Shown: positions 9,308-18,356 of the stretch, piece by piece
Layout of the letters: every line of letters starts with the position of its first letter
Position numbering within the stretch: position 1 is the stretch's first letter
Source: Ulvibacterium sp.
Lineage (GTDB): Bacteria > Bacteroidota > Bacteroidia > Flavobacteriales > Flavobacteriaceae
DNA: 64,000 nucleotides
Assembly (NCBI RefSeq): GCF_028285715.1
Contig: NZ_JANQOO010000020.1
Location: forward strand, 543,201-607,200
Direction of reading: 5' to 3'
Notes under the pieces: model-generated
Database searches by the model: none
The model's input: the letters and a program-made list of their open reading frames with translations, nothing else
Told to the model about the DNA's origin: nothing
Position numbers and translations under genes: made by a program

Positions 9308-10342
9308 ATGGCAAAAGGTGTTTTGTTGGTTAATTTGGGTTCTCCGGATAGCCCTACCCCAAAGGATGTAAAACCATATCTGGATGAGTTTTTAATGGAT
9401 GGGCGGGTGATTGATGCACCCAAATGGCTGCGGACTATTTTGGTCCGTGGTATAATTCTCCGGACCAGGCCCAAAAAATCGGCTAGTGCTTATGCCAAAA
9501 TTTGGTGGGAAGAAGGCTCACCCTTGATTGTTATTTCAGAACGTTTTGCGAATAAGGTACAAAAGCAATTGAAGATTCCGACTGCCCTAGGTATGCGATA
9601 TGGTAGCATGAGCATTAAAAAGGCATTGGAAGAGCTTTCGGAAAAAGGAATCGATGAGGTTTTATTGGTTCCCCTCTATCCACATTATGCCATGTCTTCC
9701 TATGAAACGGTAGTGGTAAAAACAATGGAAGAGCAGCAAGCACATTTTCCTGAAATGAAATTAACTACTTTACCCGCCTTCTATAAAAGTCCCGAATACA
9801 TCAAAGTACTTTCAGATAGCATTGCAGAGGGCCTAAAGGATTTTGAGTACGACCACATTTTGTTTTCCTACCACGGAATTCCTGAGCGGCATATCCGAAA
9901 GAGCGATCCTACCAAGTTTCATTGTAAGATTGATGGTTCCTGTTGCGGCATTAATTCGGTAGCCCACCATACCTGTTATCGCCATCAGTGCTATGATACC
10001 ACAGAGTTGGTCAAATCCTACCTGAATTTGGATGAAAACAAGATAAGTTCTTCCTTTCAATCACGCTTGGCGGGCGACCCTTGGTTAAAGCCATATACCG
10101 ATTTTGAGTTTGAGCGCCTAGCCAAGGAGGGTAAAAAACGTTTGGCCGTGATTACCCCGGCCTTTGTTTCCGATTGTTTGGAGACCTTGGAGGAAATTGC
10201 CATGGAAGGCAAGGAACAGTTTATGGAAGCGGGCGGAACAGCTTACAAGCACATTCCTTGTCTAAACGATAGTGAGGCATGGGTAGGGCTTATGGCGAAG
10301 TGGATAAATGAATGGCAGGCTTCCGATGCGTTGCCGGTTTAA
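9308..10342 (+). CDS. hemH: Ferrochelatase
   Basis: A 344-residue enzyme that inserts Fe2+ into protoporphyrin IX, the last step of protoheme synthesis. The N-terminus GVLLVNLGSPDSPTPKDVKPYLDEFL, the catalytic SYHGIPERHIRKSD with histidine 189, and the late PAFVSDCLETLEEI with its conserved Glu and Asp residues are diagnostic. Four close cysteines (CKIDGSCC and CYRHQC) near residues 200-230 resemble the insertion found in several bacterial ferrochelatases. It is not in an operon with the other heme genes here; hemA/hemCD and hemJ lie 7 kb upstream and 18 kb downstream. Confidence 0.97.
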   Translation: MAKGVLLVNLGSPDSPTPKDVKPYLDEFLMDGRVIDAPKWLRTILVRGIILRTRPKKSASAYAKIWWEEGSPLIVISERFANKVQKQLKIPTALGMRYGSMSIKKALEELSEKGIDEVLLVPLYPHYAMSSYETVVVKTMEEQQAHFPEMKLTTLPAFYKSPEYIKVLSDSIAEGLKDFEYDHILFSYHGIPERHIRKSDPTKFHCKIDGSCCGINSVAHHTCYRHQCYDTTELVKSYLNLDENKISSSFQSRLAGDPWLKPYTDFEFERLAKEGKKRLAVITPAFVSDCLETLEEIAMEGKEQFMEAGGTAYKHIPCLNDSEAWVGLMAKWINEWQASDALPV

Positions 10343-10443
10343 TAAAGCTCCATAGCGGTTTGGCGGACCGTTAAGAAGAATAACAATATATGAAATTGCT
10401 CTGTTTCCCTTTCCCAATTTGGGAGACGGGCAATAAAGAAAAA

Positions 10444-11835
10444 ATGGCAAGAGTCTCATCGGAACAGCTGGGTACCGAACCTATAGGTAAACTATTGGTA
10501 AAGCAAGCAGTGCCTGCCAGTATCGGTATCCTGGTCATGTCGCTCAACATATTGGTCGATTCCATTTTTGTTGGAAATTGGATCGGTTCCATTGCCATTG
10601 CGGCCATCAATGTGGTTCTTCCCGTTTCATTTTTTATAGGGGCCTTGGGCATGGCCATTGGTATCGGAGGTTCCAGTATTATCTCACGTGCCTTGGGAGC
10701 CGAAAACAAGGAAAAGGCCCTGAAGACTTTCGGGAACCAGGTAACCTTAACGCTATTGGTCACCATATCCATGGTGGTGGTAGGTCTTTATTTTGTGGAT
10801 GATCTTATTCCAGCGTTTGGCGGCAAAGGTGCGATTTTTGAACCAGCCAAGATTTATTATATCATTGTAGTCTATGGGGTCCCTATGTTGGCACTATGCA
10901 TGATGGGCAATACGGTAATCCGAGCCGAGGGCAAACCCAAATTTGCCATGAATGCCATGATCATTCCTTCCGTCGGCAACTTGTTAATGGACTATATCTT
11001 TATCTATGAGTTGGACTGGGGCATGCATGGTGCTGCCTGGGCCACTACACTGGGCTATTTTTTCTGCCTGTGTTACATTGTCTGGTTCTTTCTTTCCAAA
11101 AACTCGGAACTCAAATTGCGTATAACCGATTTCGGATTAAATCGGTCCATTCTAAGGGAAATCGGATCTTTAGGTGTTGTGACCTTATCGCGTCAAGCCA
11201 CCATTAGTATCATCTATTTATTGATGAACAATATTCTTTTTGGTCTGGGTGGGGAGGCCATGATTGCCGTCTATGCTATAATAGCAAGAATGCTGATGTT
11301 CGCCTTTTTTCCGGTATTTGGGGTAACCCAAGGCTTTTTGCCTATTGCAGGGTATAATTATGGAGCGAAAAAATATCAGAGGGTACGCGAAAGTATCAAC
11401 ACGGCCATTAAATATGCTGCTTTTATGGCCACCTTGGTCTTTATCTTTTTAATGGTTTTTCCTTCGGAAATAGCGGCTCTATTTTTGAGCGACAAGCCTG
11501 ATATGTCCTCGGTAGAACTGGCGGCCAATGTTTTTGTTCTAGAGCACACGCCCTTTGCCATGCGCTGGGTCTTTGCGGCAACGCCCATTATTGCGTTGCA
11601 GTTGATAGGGGCCGCCTATTTTCAGGCAATAGGTAAGGCGGTACCTGCACTTTTGTTGACACTCCTACGTCAGGGCTTCTTCTTTATTCCCTTGATTTTG
11701 ATTTTACCCAATTTTTTGGGCGAGCTCGGTGTATGGATTTCATTTCCAATTGCGGACGTACTCGCTACCATAGTTACAGGCTTTTACTTGAGGAAAGAGG
11801 TCAAGAGCACCTTGTTGACAGGGAGTAAGGAGTAG
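10444..11835 (+). CDS. MATE-family multidrug efflux transporter
   Basis: A 463-residue inner-membrane protein with about twelve hydrophobic helices in two related halves. The start of each half, PASIGILVMSLNILVDSIFVG and ATISIIYLLMNNILFG, carries typical MATE sequence, as does the later GVTQGFLPIAGYNYGA. Such proteins export cationic drugs or metabolites in exchange for Na+ or H+. I prefer the ATG at 10444, since MARVSSEQLGTEPIGKLLVKQ is the usual N-terminus; an earlier ATG at 10390 would add 18 residues of no matching character. Downstream of hemH on the same strand, about 100 bases apart, possibly co-transcribed. Confidence 0.9.
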   Translation: MARVSSEQLGTEPIGKLLVKQAVPASIGILVMSLNILVDSIFVGNWIGSIAIAAINVVLPVSFFIGALGMAIGIGGSSIISRALGAENKEKALKTFGNQVTLTLLVTISMVVVGLYFVDDLIPAFGGKGAIFEPAKIYYIIVVYGVPMLALCMMGNTVIRAEGKPKFAMNAMIIPSVGNLLMDYIFIYELDWGMHGAAWATTLGYFFCLCYIVWFFLSKNSELKLRITDFGLNRSILREIGSLGVVTLSRQATISIIYLLMNNILFGLGGEAMIAVYAIIARMLMFAFFPVFGVTQGFLPIAGYNYGAKKYQRVRESINTAIKYAAFMATLVFIFLMVFPSEIAALFLSDKPDMSSVELAANVFVLEHTPFAMRWVFAATPIIALQLIGAAYFQAIGKAVPALLLTLLRQGFFFIPLILILPNFLGELGVWISFPIADVLATIVTGFYLRKEVKSTLLTGSKE

Positions 11836-11970
11836 ATATTTGATTACGACAAATGGTAACGGCCAACGGATTATTTTTTGAATATGGGCTAAGCCTTAAT
11901 TTTTTGTTTCCCAGTAACTACCCATTTCAATTTTAGTCCCTATTTTTAATGTTCTTTTAAAATTGTTTCC

Positions 11971-13068
11971 ATGGCCAAGAAGACTTTTGTTTCCGTTTGC
12001 TGCTTGTTTTTCGTTTTTTTAGGTTGTACCCCTGAGGCACCCAAGACCTATTCCCTTTTTGTAGGAACGTATACCAATGGGGATAGTGAAGGGATATATC
12101 GGTATACATTTAATGCGGATAGTGGAACTTTGGAAGACACGCGACTAATGGCCACCTTGATAAACCCATCTTTTTTAAAGATATCTCCGAACAAAGAATA
12201 CCTCTATGCCGTAAATGATGCCCCGGAAAGAAAAGGAGCGATGACGGGATATCGCATAAAAGATGGGGTGTTGGAGGAAATCAACTCAGAAGTTACCAGT
12301 GGTCCACCCTTTTGTCATGTTGGGGTTTCAGGAAACGGGCGTACATTAACGGCTTCCAGCTACCCCGGGGGAAGTATCTCTGTTTTTCAGATTGATGAAA
12401 AGGGAAAATTGCTTCCCGATCCACAGCACATAGACCATAAAATCATTGACACAACGAAGACGTCTCATGCGCATGCCGCGAAATTTACTTCGAATGGGCT
12501 TTTTGTGGCGGATTTGGGACTGGATGCCGTAAAAAGATATTCGGAAGAGAAAGGACGGTTTGTCCCAGCAGATCAAGCTTCCCTAGATTTGCCCGAAAAG
12601 GCAGGACCTCGGCATTTTACGTTTAGTTCTGACGAAAAGTTTCTTTACGTAATTAACGAGTTGAATTCCACGATTACCGTATTTGAGCGAAAAGCCAATG
12701 GAGATTATACTGAGGTAGAGACTCAAAATACCTTAGCCATGGATTTTGATGGGAAGAGCTATTGTGCGGATATCCATTTGTCCAAGGACGGTCAGTTTCT
12801 GTATGGTTCAAATAGAGGGGAAAACACCATAGTCGTCTTTAAAGTGGATACAAATTCCGGAAAATTGAAACTTGCGGGTAGGGAAAGTGTCCACGGCGAT
12901 TGGCCCCGTAATTTTGTAATTGACCCTACTGATGGGTTCCTTTTGGTGGCCAATCAAAAAAGCGATAATATCACCGTTTTCCAAAGGGATAAACAGACCG
13001 GGGAATTGGCCTATCTCCATGAAGCCAAATTGTCTAGCCCCGCATGTTTGGAGTTTTTGGATTTATAG
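11971..13068 (+). CDS. Lactonase-family beta-propeller lipoprotein
   Basis: A 365-residue protein of the 6-phosphogluconolactonase (YbhE/Pgl-like) seven-bladed propeller family. A signal peptide ends in the lipobox FLGC, so it is predicted to be a lipoprotein facing the periplasm. Propeller motifs recur: SLFVGTYTNGDSEGIYRYTF, the SHAHAAKFTSNG blade, GPRHFTFSSDEKFLYVINELNSTITVF, and DWPRNFVIDPTDGFLLVANQKSDNITVF. Family members hydrolyse sugar lactones, but an exported lipoprotein will not see cytosolic 6-phosphogluconolactone, so the real substrate is probably a periplasmic lactone (inference). It stands alone, with short untranslated flanks. Confidence 0.85.
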   Translation: MAKKTFVSVCCLFFVFLGCTPEAPKTYSLFVGTYTNGDSEGIYRYTFNADSGTLEDTRLMATLINPSFLKISPNKEYLYAVNDAPERKGAMTGYRIKDGVLEEINSEVTSGPPFCHVGVSGNGRTLTASSYPGGSISVFQIDEKGKLLPDPQHIDHKIIDTTKTSHAHAAKFTSNGLFVADLGLDAVKRYSEEKGRFVPADQASLDLPEKAGPRHFTFSSDEKFLYVINELNSTITVFERKANGDYTEVETQNTLAMDFDGKSYCADIHLSKDGQFLYGSNRGENTIVVFKVDTNSGKLKLAGRESVHGDWPRNFVIDPTDGFLLVANQKSDNITVFQRDKQTGELAYLHEAKLSSPACLEFLDL

Positions 13069-13153
13069 GTATTCGACTTCTGGATACATTCATAGGGATG
13101 TATTATTGTGCACCGTAACCTGATGGAAATCGAATTGGAATTACTGCTGTATT

Positions 13154-14050
13154 ATGTCGTTTAGGACTACCCTGAAATCGCTATCCGATTTTTTTTCGCA
13201 ACCGTACCCTTTCTATTATCAGGGAAAAGACTTGTCCATCATCGTTTTTGCGGTTTTTGTGTTCGTGGTTCTTTTCAATTTTTTTGTAGAGCCTTTTAAT
13301 GTGAGTCGTGATGAGCACATCATGCACTTTTTTTGGATTTCGGTCATCCATTCCCTGGTCCCCATACCGGTTTTGTTCTTGCTTGTGGTAGGCTTACGGT
13401 ATTGGGATACGGCAAGCGATTCATGGAATGTGGGCAAGGAAACACTTTTGCTCCTAAGCTTTTTCCTTTTCACCGGTATTGGACAATTTCTGATTCGGGA
13501 TATAATTTATGACAATCCCAATAACTGGTCATGGGGCTATTTTTTTGAGGAAATTCGGAACACCTTTATTGTGGGGATTATATTGATGCTGATATTGATT
13601 CCCTTAAACTTCAATCGGCTGTATCTGCGGAACCAACAAAGAGCTGCTCAATTTCAAGGGAAGGCCGAATCCGCTTTCGAGGAGGATAAAAAAGAGCGTT
13701 TCCAGTCACTCTTTATTAGAACACAGGTAAAAGGCGACGATTTTGAGTTCTATCCAAATGAGTTCATTTTTGCGCGATCGGATAAGAATTATCTGGAGAT
13801 TTTCCTGAAGAAAGAAGGAAAATTGTCAAAACAAGTTAAACGGATGACCATAAAGGAGTTGGATGTGCAGTTGTCCCGACTTTCCTGTATTACCAGAATA
13901 CACCGGTCCTATTTGGTAAATCTGAATCAAATTGTCAAAGTTTCCGGTAACGCCCAGGGATATCGTTTGAAACTAAGGGACGCGGCCGATATCCTTCCCG
14001 TTTCCCGGAACATGATTCCTCATTTTGAACAGCAAATGCGGCAAGTTTAA
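13154..14050 (+). CDS. Membrane-anchored LytTR DNA-binding regulator
   Basis: A 298-residue protein. Four hydrophobic helices fill residues ~24-150 (for example IIVFAVFVFVVLFNFFVEPF and FIVGIILMLILIPLNF), followed by a linker and a LytTR domain from ~195: EFIFARSDKNYLEIFLKKEG, RMTIKELDVQLSRLSCITRIHRSYLVNLNQIVKVSGN, and the terminal LPVSRNMIPHF. It has no receiver or kinase domain, so it should be a one-component regulator that senses the membrane and binds DNA directly. The gene ahead of it is unrelated; the acyltransferase gene 95 bases downstream is a plausible target. Confidence 0.88.
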   Translation: MSFRTTLKSLSDFFSQPYPFYYQGKDLSIIVFAVFVFVVLFNFFVEPFNVSRDEHIMHFFWISVIHSLVPIPVLFLLVVGLRYWDTASDSWNVGKETLLLLSFFLFTGIGQFLIRDIIYDNPNNWSWGYFFEEIRNTFIVGIILMLILIPLNFNRLYLRNQQRAAQFQGKAESAFEEDKKERFQSLFIRTQVKGDDFEFYPNEFIFARSDKNYLEIFLKKEGKLSKQVKRMTIKELDVQLSRLSCITRIHRSYLVNLNQIVKVSGNAQGYRLKLRDAADILPVSRNMIPHFEQQMRQV

Positions 14051-14145
14051 AGGAGTCTTGTCATCTGTAACAAAAACATGTTGTTCGTCCCAAGAAGATT
14101 TTATGCCTTTCGGGAAGCCTTACTTTTGGCCCAAAACGAACGGTA

Positions 14146-15267
14146 ATGATACGACGATACGACTTGGATTGGTTGCGGGTCGGGGTATTTGCCCTCCTCA
14201 TTTTTTATCATGTAGGTATGTTCTTTGTCCCTTGGGGCTGGCACATAAAGAACAACATTATTTATGAATGGCCTACCTATCCCATGTTATTCATTAACCA
14301 ATGGCGCTTACCTATCCTCTTTGTAATCTCAGGGATGGGCACCTATTATGCATTGGGGAAACGTTCGGGAAAACAGTTTGCCTGGGAACGGATACGGAGG
14401 CTCTATATTCCATTGGCTTTTGGGATGTTGTTCATTGTGCCCCCACAGGTATACTTGGAACGTGTTGTAAATGGACAGTTTACCGGAGGTTTTTTCGGCT
14501 TTTGGCCGCAACATGCCTTTACATGGATTTATCCAGAAGGTAACCTGAGTTGGCACCACCTTTGGTTCCTACCCTATTTGTTGGTCTACTCCTTGATTCT
14601 ATTACCTTTGTTTCTCAGATTACGGAATAATCCAAACAACCGATTGCTTTTATGGATACAAAAAACAATTAAAAAACCATTTGGTCTTTTTTTGTTCCTA
14701 CCACCTCTCTATTTGGTTGAGGCCTTTATGGAGCCTTTCTTTCCGGTGACCCATGCATTGGTGGATGATTGGTTTACTTTTGTGAATTATCTGTTTTTTT
14801 TCTTTTTTGGCTTTATATTAATTTCTGTTCAGAAAGTCTTTTGGAACACAGTAGGCCGGTATAGGCGATACTATCTGTACTGTGGTATTTTTGGGTTCTT
14901 GGGGTGGCTATGCCTTCGATTGCTGTTGGAAGATTCTACTTTGGTTCACTTTACCGAAGCCTTTATAAAGGTCTTTAATCTATGGTCCTGGATTCTGGTA
15001 CTTTTTGGATATGCGGCTACCTACCTTAACAAAAGAAGCAAGCTGCTTTCCTATTGCAATCAGGCCGTGTATCCCTTTTATATACTACATCAGACCCTAA
15101 CCATTATCATCGGGTATTATGTAATGGACCTAGCATGGTCACTGTTGACGAAAATCACGATAATGGCCATAGGAACTTTCGGCGGATGTTGGGTACTGTA
15201 CGAGTTCTTGATTCGACGATGGAAAATGACCCGGTTACTGTTCGGTCTTAAACCTAAATCACAATGA
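14146..15267 (+). CDS. Acyltransferase-3 family integral membrane protein
   Basis: A 373-residue protein with about ten hydrophobic helices. It begins with the family signature YDLDWLRVGVFALLIFYHVGMFF, with the conserved histidine in the first helix, and the second helix region carries PILFVISGMGTYYALG. This is the AT3/OpgC-like type that O-acylates cell-surface or periplasmic glycans with acyl groups carried across the inner membrane. The acceptor cannot be read from sequence. Its end overlaps the convergent aldo/keto reductase gene by nine bases. Confidence 0.87.
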   Translation: MIRRYDLDWLRVGVFALLIFYHVGMFFVPWGWHIKNNIIYEWPTYPMLFINQWRLPILFVISGMGTYYALGKRSGKQFAWERIRRLYIPLAFGMLFIVPPQVYLERVVNGQFTGGFFGFWPQHAFTWIYPEGNLSWHHLWFLPYLLVYSLILLPLFLRLRNNPNNRLLLWIQKTIKKPFGLFLFLPPLYLVEAFMEPFFPVTHALVDDWFTFVNYLFFFFFGFILISVQKVFWNTVGRYRRYYLYCGIFGFLGWLCLRLLLEDSTLVHFTEAFIKVFNLWSWILVLFGYAATYLNKRSKLLSYCNQAVYPFYILHQTLTIIIGYYVMDLAWSLLTKITIMAIGTFGGCWVLYEFLIRRWKMTRLLFGLKPKSQ

Positions 15268-16182
15268 TTTTAAATAGGACGCCATTTTCTCCCTACCTGA
15301 GCTATCGGGAAGGGCCCCATAGCCAGCCATCATATTATCGATGACATGATGGGGTTTGGAAGTCCCGGGAATGGCACAGGTGACCGCTTCATGGGAAAGG
15401 ATGAACTTCAAGAAATATTGCCCCCAACTTTTAATGTCATAATCCACACTCCACTCGGGCAACGATTGCCCCTTTACCTTTCGGAAGAGTGAACCGCTAT
15501 CGTAGGGCTGGTTGATAATGACAGCAGTCTGGTTCTGTTGACAGGTGGCCAAGAGCGACTTTTCTGCATGGCGCGATAGGATGGAATAATTGAACTGTAC
15601 AAAATCCGGTTTTTCTTGTCGGATAATTTTTTCGAGGGTGCTATGGGCGGAATCTACATAATGCGTTAGACCCCAATACCTTATTTTTCTGGCCTCCTTC
15701 CAAGTGCGCAAAGTCTTTACATGGGTCTGCCAATCCACCAGATTATGGATTTGCATCAAGTCCATGGTGGAACGCCTCATTTTTCTAAAGGAACTGTTCA
15801 TCTGATCGATGCCTGCCTGCCTGCCCGAAGTCCACACCTTGGTGGCATAAAAAAGGGAATTTTGACTTTCCAAGGCCGCCGATAACTTACCCACAACAGC
15901 CTCTGAACTCCCGTACATGGGTGAAGAATCTATGACCTTACCACCCAGTTGTTGCATTTCCGATAATACCTGTTGCCTTACTTTTAAGGCTTCCGAGGAA
16001 TTCCCGACGTCAAACGTGAGCCATGTGCCCAGCCCGACTATGGGCAATGGTTCCCCGGAACTGGGAATAGCCCTTTGGCGCATACTTTTGTCTTGGGAAA
16101 ATGAGAATAGAGAGGGTATCGCGGCTAGTCCCAGTCCGGTAAGGCCAGAGAGTTTCAAAATTTCCCGTCTTGAGTAGGGCAT
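15259..16182 (-). CDS. Aldo/keto reductase with twin-arginine signal
   Basis: A 307-residue enzyme. The N-terminus MPYSRREILKLSGLTGLGLAAIPSLF is a twin-arginine export signal, unusual for this normally cytosolic family but common in Bacteroidetes. The AKR tetrad is visible: Asp and Tyr in VIDSSPMYGSSE, Lys in FYATKVW, His in LMQIHNL. It likely reduces or oxidises a sugar or aldehyde in the periplasm with a nicotinamide cofactor folded in before export (inference). Near the C-terminus, CAIPGTSKPHHVIDN matches the cofactor phosphate-binding region. Confidence 0.88.
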   Translation of the reverse strand: MPYSRREILKLSGLTGLGLAAIPSLFSFSQDKSMRQRAIPSSGEPLPIVGLGTWLTFDVGNSSEALKVRQQVLSEMQQLGGKVIDSSPMYGSSEAVVGKLSAALESQNSLFYATKVWTSGRQAGIDQMNSSFRKMRRSTMDLMQIHNLVDWQTHVKTLRTWKEARKIRYWGLTHYVDSAHSTLEKIIRQEKPDFVQFNYSILSRHAEKSLLATCQQNQTAVIINQPYDSGSLFRKVKGQSLPEWSVDYDIKSWGQYFLKFILSHEAVTCAIPGTSKPHHVIDNMMAGYGALPDSSGREKMASYLKSL

Positions 16183-16299
16183 TGTGAAAAGTTTTTCGAA
16201 AGATGGACTTTAAGTTAAGCCTTTCTAGGCAAAGGCCATGTTAAGGGTTTGTGAATTGATGGCACTGCCCCAAAATTCAATGATGCGAAAATCGAACCA

Positions 16300-16566
16300 T
16301 CAAGAACTCGCCCACCACCAAATGGAGTATACAATAAAAGCGGTTACACAGATGGCAATGAACCATATCGTCCGTGCTTCGCGCTTGTATTCCTTGATTC
16401 TCTTTTGAATCCGCTTCATATCCTGATCAGTGGACTCCTTAAGATTGAGTTTGGTAACACCCTCTTGTCCGTACACATCTCCTTTTTCGCGAAGTTTGCG
16501 TCTCTTTAAAAGTTTCCTATTGTTTTTTAAGCTTGTGTTTGCCCCAGCGATGCCACCTCCTGCCAT
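16300..16566 (-). CDS. Small membrane protein of unknown function
   Basis: An 88-residue protein: a glycine-rich N-terminus (MAGGGIAGANTSLKNNRKLLKRRKL), a charged middle likely to be helical (DQDMKRIQKRIKEYKREAR) and one C-terminal membrane helix (TIWFIAICVTAFIVYSIWWW). The topology suggests a tail-anchored cytoplasmic protein. The ATG is preceded by no other start. I do not recognise a domain. It lies between the aldo/keto reductase and gamma-glutamyltransferase genes, all on the minus strand with gaps of about 100 bases. Confidence 0.65.
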   Translation of the reverse strand: MAGGGIAGANTSLKNNRKLLKRRKLREKGDVYGQEGVTKLNLKESTDQDMKRIQKRIKEYKREARTIWFIAICVTAFIVYSIWWWASS

Positions 16567-16658
16567 GATACTATAGTGTTGGTTACTTTATAGGTAGTAA
16601 AAATGGAGGCTATGTTACACCAATGAAGAACTTGGGGCAATTCCAATAGTCAAGAATT

Positions 16659-18356
16659 TCAATACCCCGCTGCCTGTCCATCCTTACGGCTTTCCGAAGC
16701 TCCGTGATAGACTTGGTTCTCGGCATCCCATAAAATGGCTTGATACCCACCATAGGCACCCCGGGTAAACCCTACCTTATGCCCTTTGTCCATCAATCCG
16801 CGAACCGTGGAATACGGAATGCCGGACTCTACGCGAACTTGTCCTGTGCCCTCGGGAGTTTCCCCAGTGGGACTGTTCCCTCCAGTATGGTCCCAACGTG
16901 GGGCGTCCCCTGCCTCCTGTAAGTTCATACCAAAGTCGATAAGGTTCATTACAATTTGGGAATGGCCTTGGGGTTGGAAGTCACCGCCCATAACCCCAAA
17001 ACTAACATAAGGCTTGCCATCCTTAGTGATAAAAGCGGGAATAATGGTATGGAAAGGGCGTTTTCCAGGCTCATAGGTGTTGGCTTGTCCACGCTTAAGG
17101 CTAAAAAGTTCCCCACGATCTTGTAACATAAAGCCCAATTTAGGGGGCGCCATTCCCGAACCCATTCCCCGGTAGTTGCTTTGGATCAATGAGATCATGG
17201 TCCCTTCCTTATCCGCTACGGTCATATAAATAGTTTCTCCAGCACTAATTTGCCCGGCCTCATAAGTACCGGCCCGTTCGCCAATGAGTTTTCTACGCTC
17301 TTCGGCATAGGTGTCGGACAGTAATTCCGCTACGGGGACGTTTACGAAATCCATATCCGCATAATACTTGGCCCGATCCTCGAAGGCCAATTTTTTCGCC
17401 TCTGTAAACAAATGCAGATGCTCCGTACTGCCAAATGCAACATTCGAAAAATCATATCCTTCCAAGATTTGTAACATTTGTAGGGCAGCAATGCCTTGGC
17501 CGTTGGGAGGGAGCTCCCAGACATCATACCCACGATAATTGACGGAGACAGGTTCCACCCATTCGGAGCGATGTGCTGCAAGATCTTTGGGGGAGAGGAA
17601 TCCACCTTGTTCCTTGATGAACTTTCCAATGGTCTTTGCAATTTCTCCCTTGTAGAAGGCATCGCGTCCACCTTCGGCAATTTTCTTGTAGGTATTGGCT
17701 AGATAAGGGTTTTTATAGATTTCCCCTTCATTGGGAAGTCGGCCGCCATTTTGAGCCATGTAAGTGTCCTCGATATTGGGGAACCCTTGCGATTTATAAT
17801 ATGGGATGGAGCGTTGCATATAAAAAGCGATCAATTCCGTTAAGGGAAATCCCTTTTCCGCATAGGCGATCGCCGGTGCCAAAAGTTCGGCTATGGGCTT
17901 GGAACCAAACTTACCATGAAGCTCAAACCATCCATCCACAGCACCGGGCACACTTACCGGTAAGGGTCCAAGAGCTGGAATTTTCTCCATTTTTTCCTTT
18001 TCAAAATAATCCAAGGTAAGATCTTTAGGGGAACGTCCACTGGCATTAAGACCGTAGAGTTTTTGGGTCTTTCCGTCCCAAACAATAGCGAATAGGTCAC
18101 CTCCGATACCACATCCAGTCGGCTCCATAAGTCCTAGGGCGGCATTGGCGGCAATAGCGGCATCAATGGCATTTCCCCCTTTTTTGAGAATGTCTACCCC
18201 AACTTGGGTCGCCAAGGGATGACTGGTGGCTACCATCCCGTTTTGGGCCAGCACCTCGGAACGGGTCGCAAAGGGCTCACCCGTAACCCGGTCCTGGGCA
18301 TAACTGATGTTGAAAGTGGTAAACAGTGTAAAAACGCAAAGTAAAGAAGTTCTCAT
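16659..18356 (-). CDS. ggt: Gamma-glutamyltransferase family protein
   Basis: A 565-residue secreted protein, started at the ATG at 18356, which begins the signal peptide (MRTSLLCVFTLFTTFNISYAQ). The large-subunit signature GGNAIDAAIAANAALGLMEPTGCGIGGDLFAIVWD is clear. The region where autocleavage exposes the catalytic Thr reads AGETIYMTVADKEGTMISLIQS, which differs from the usual TTHYSVVD; together with GDFQPQGHSQIV this resembles the YwrD-like branch rather than classical glutathione-cleaving enzymes. It probably cleaves or transfers gamma-glutamyl groups in the periplasm; substrate uncertain. Confidence 0.88.
   Translation of the reverse strand: MRTSLLCVFTLFTTFNISYAQDRVTGEPFATRSEVLAQNGMVATSHPLATQVGVDILKKGGNAIDAAIAANAALGLMEPTGCGIGGDLFAIVWDGKTQKLYGLNASGRSPKDLTLDYFEKEKMEKIPALGPLPVSVPGAVDGWFELHGKFGSKPIAELLAPAIAYAEKGFPLTELIAFYMQRSIPYYKSQGFPNIEDTYMAQNGGRLPNEGEIYKNPYLANTYKKIAEGGRDAFYKGEIAKTIGKFIKEQGGFLSPKDLAAHRSEWVEPVSVNYRGYDVWELPPNGQGIAALQMLQILEGYDFSNVAFGSTEHLHLFTEAKKLAFEDRAKYYADMDFVNVPVAELLSDTYAEERRKLIGERAGTYEAGQISAGETIYMTVADKEGTMISLIQSNYRGMGSGMAPPKLGFMLQDRGELFSLKRGQANTYEPGKRPFHTIIPAFITKDGKPYVSFGVMGGDFQPQGHSQIVMNLIDFGMNLQEAGDAPRWDHTGGNSPTGETPEGTGQVRVESGIPYSTVRGLMDKGHKVGFTRGAYGGYQAILWDAENQVYHGASESRKDGQAAGY

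Noticed and set aside
10390..10443. Earlier ATG for the MATE transporter
   Set aside because: The additional 18 residues do not fit the usual N-terminus of the family; the ATG at 10444 does.
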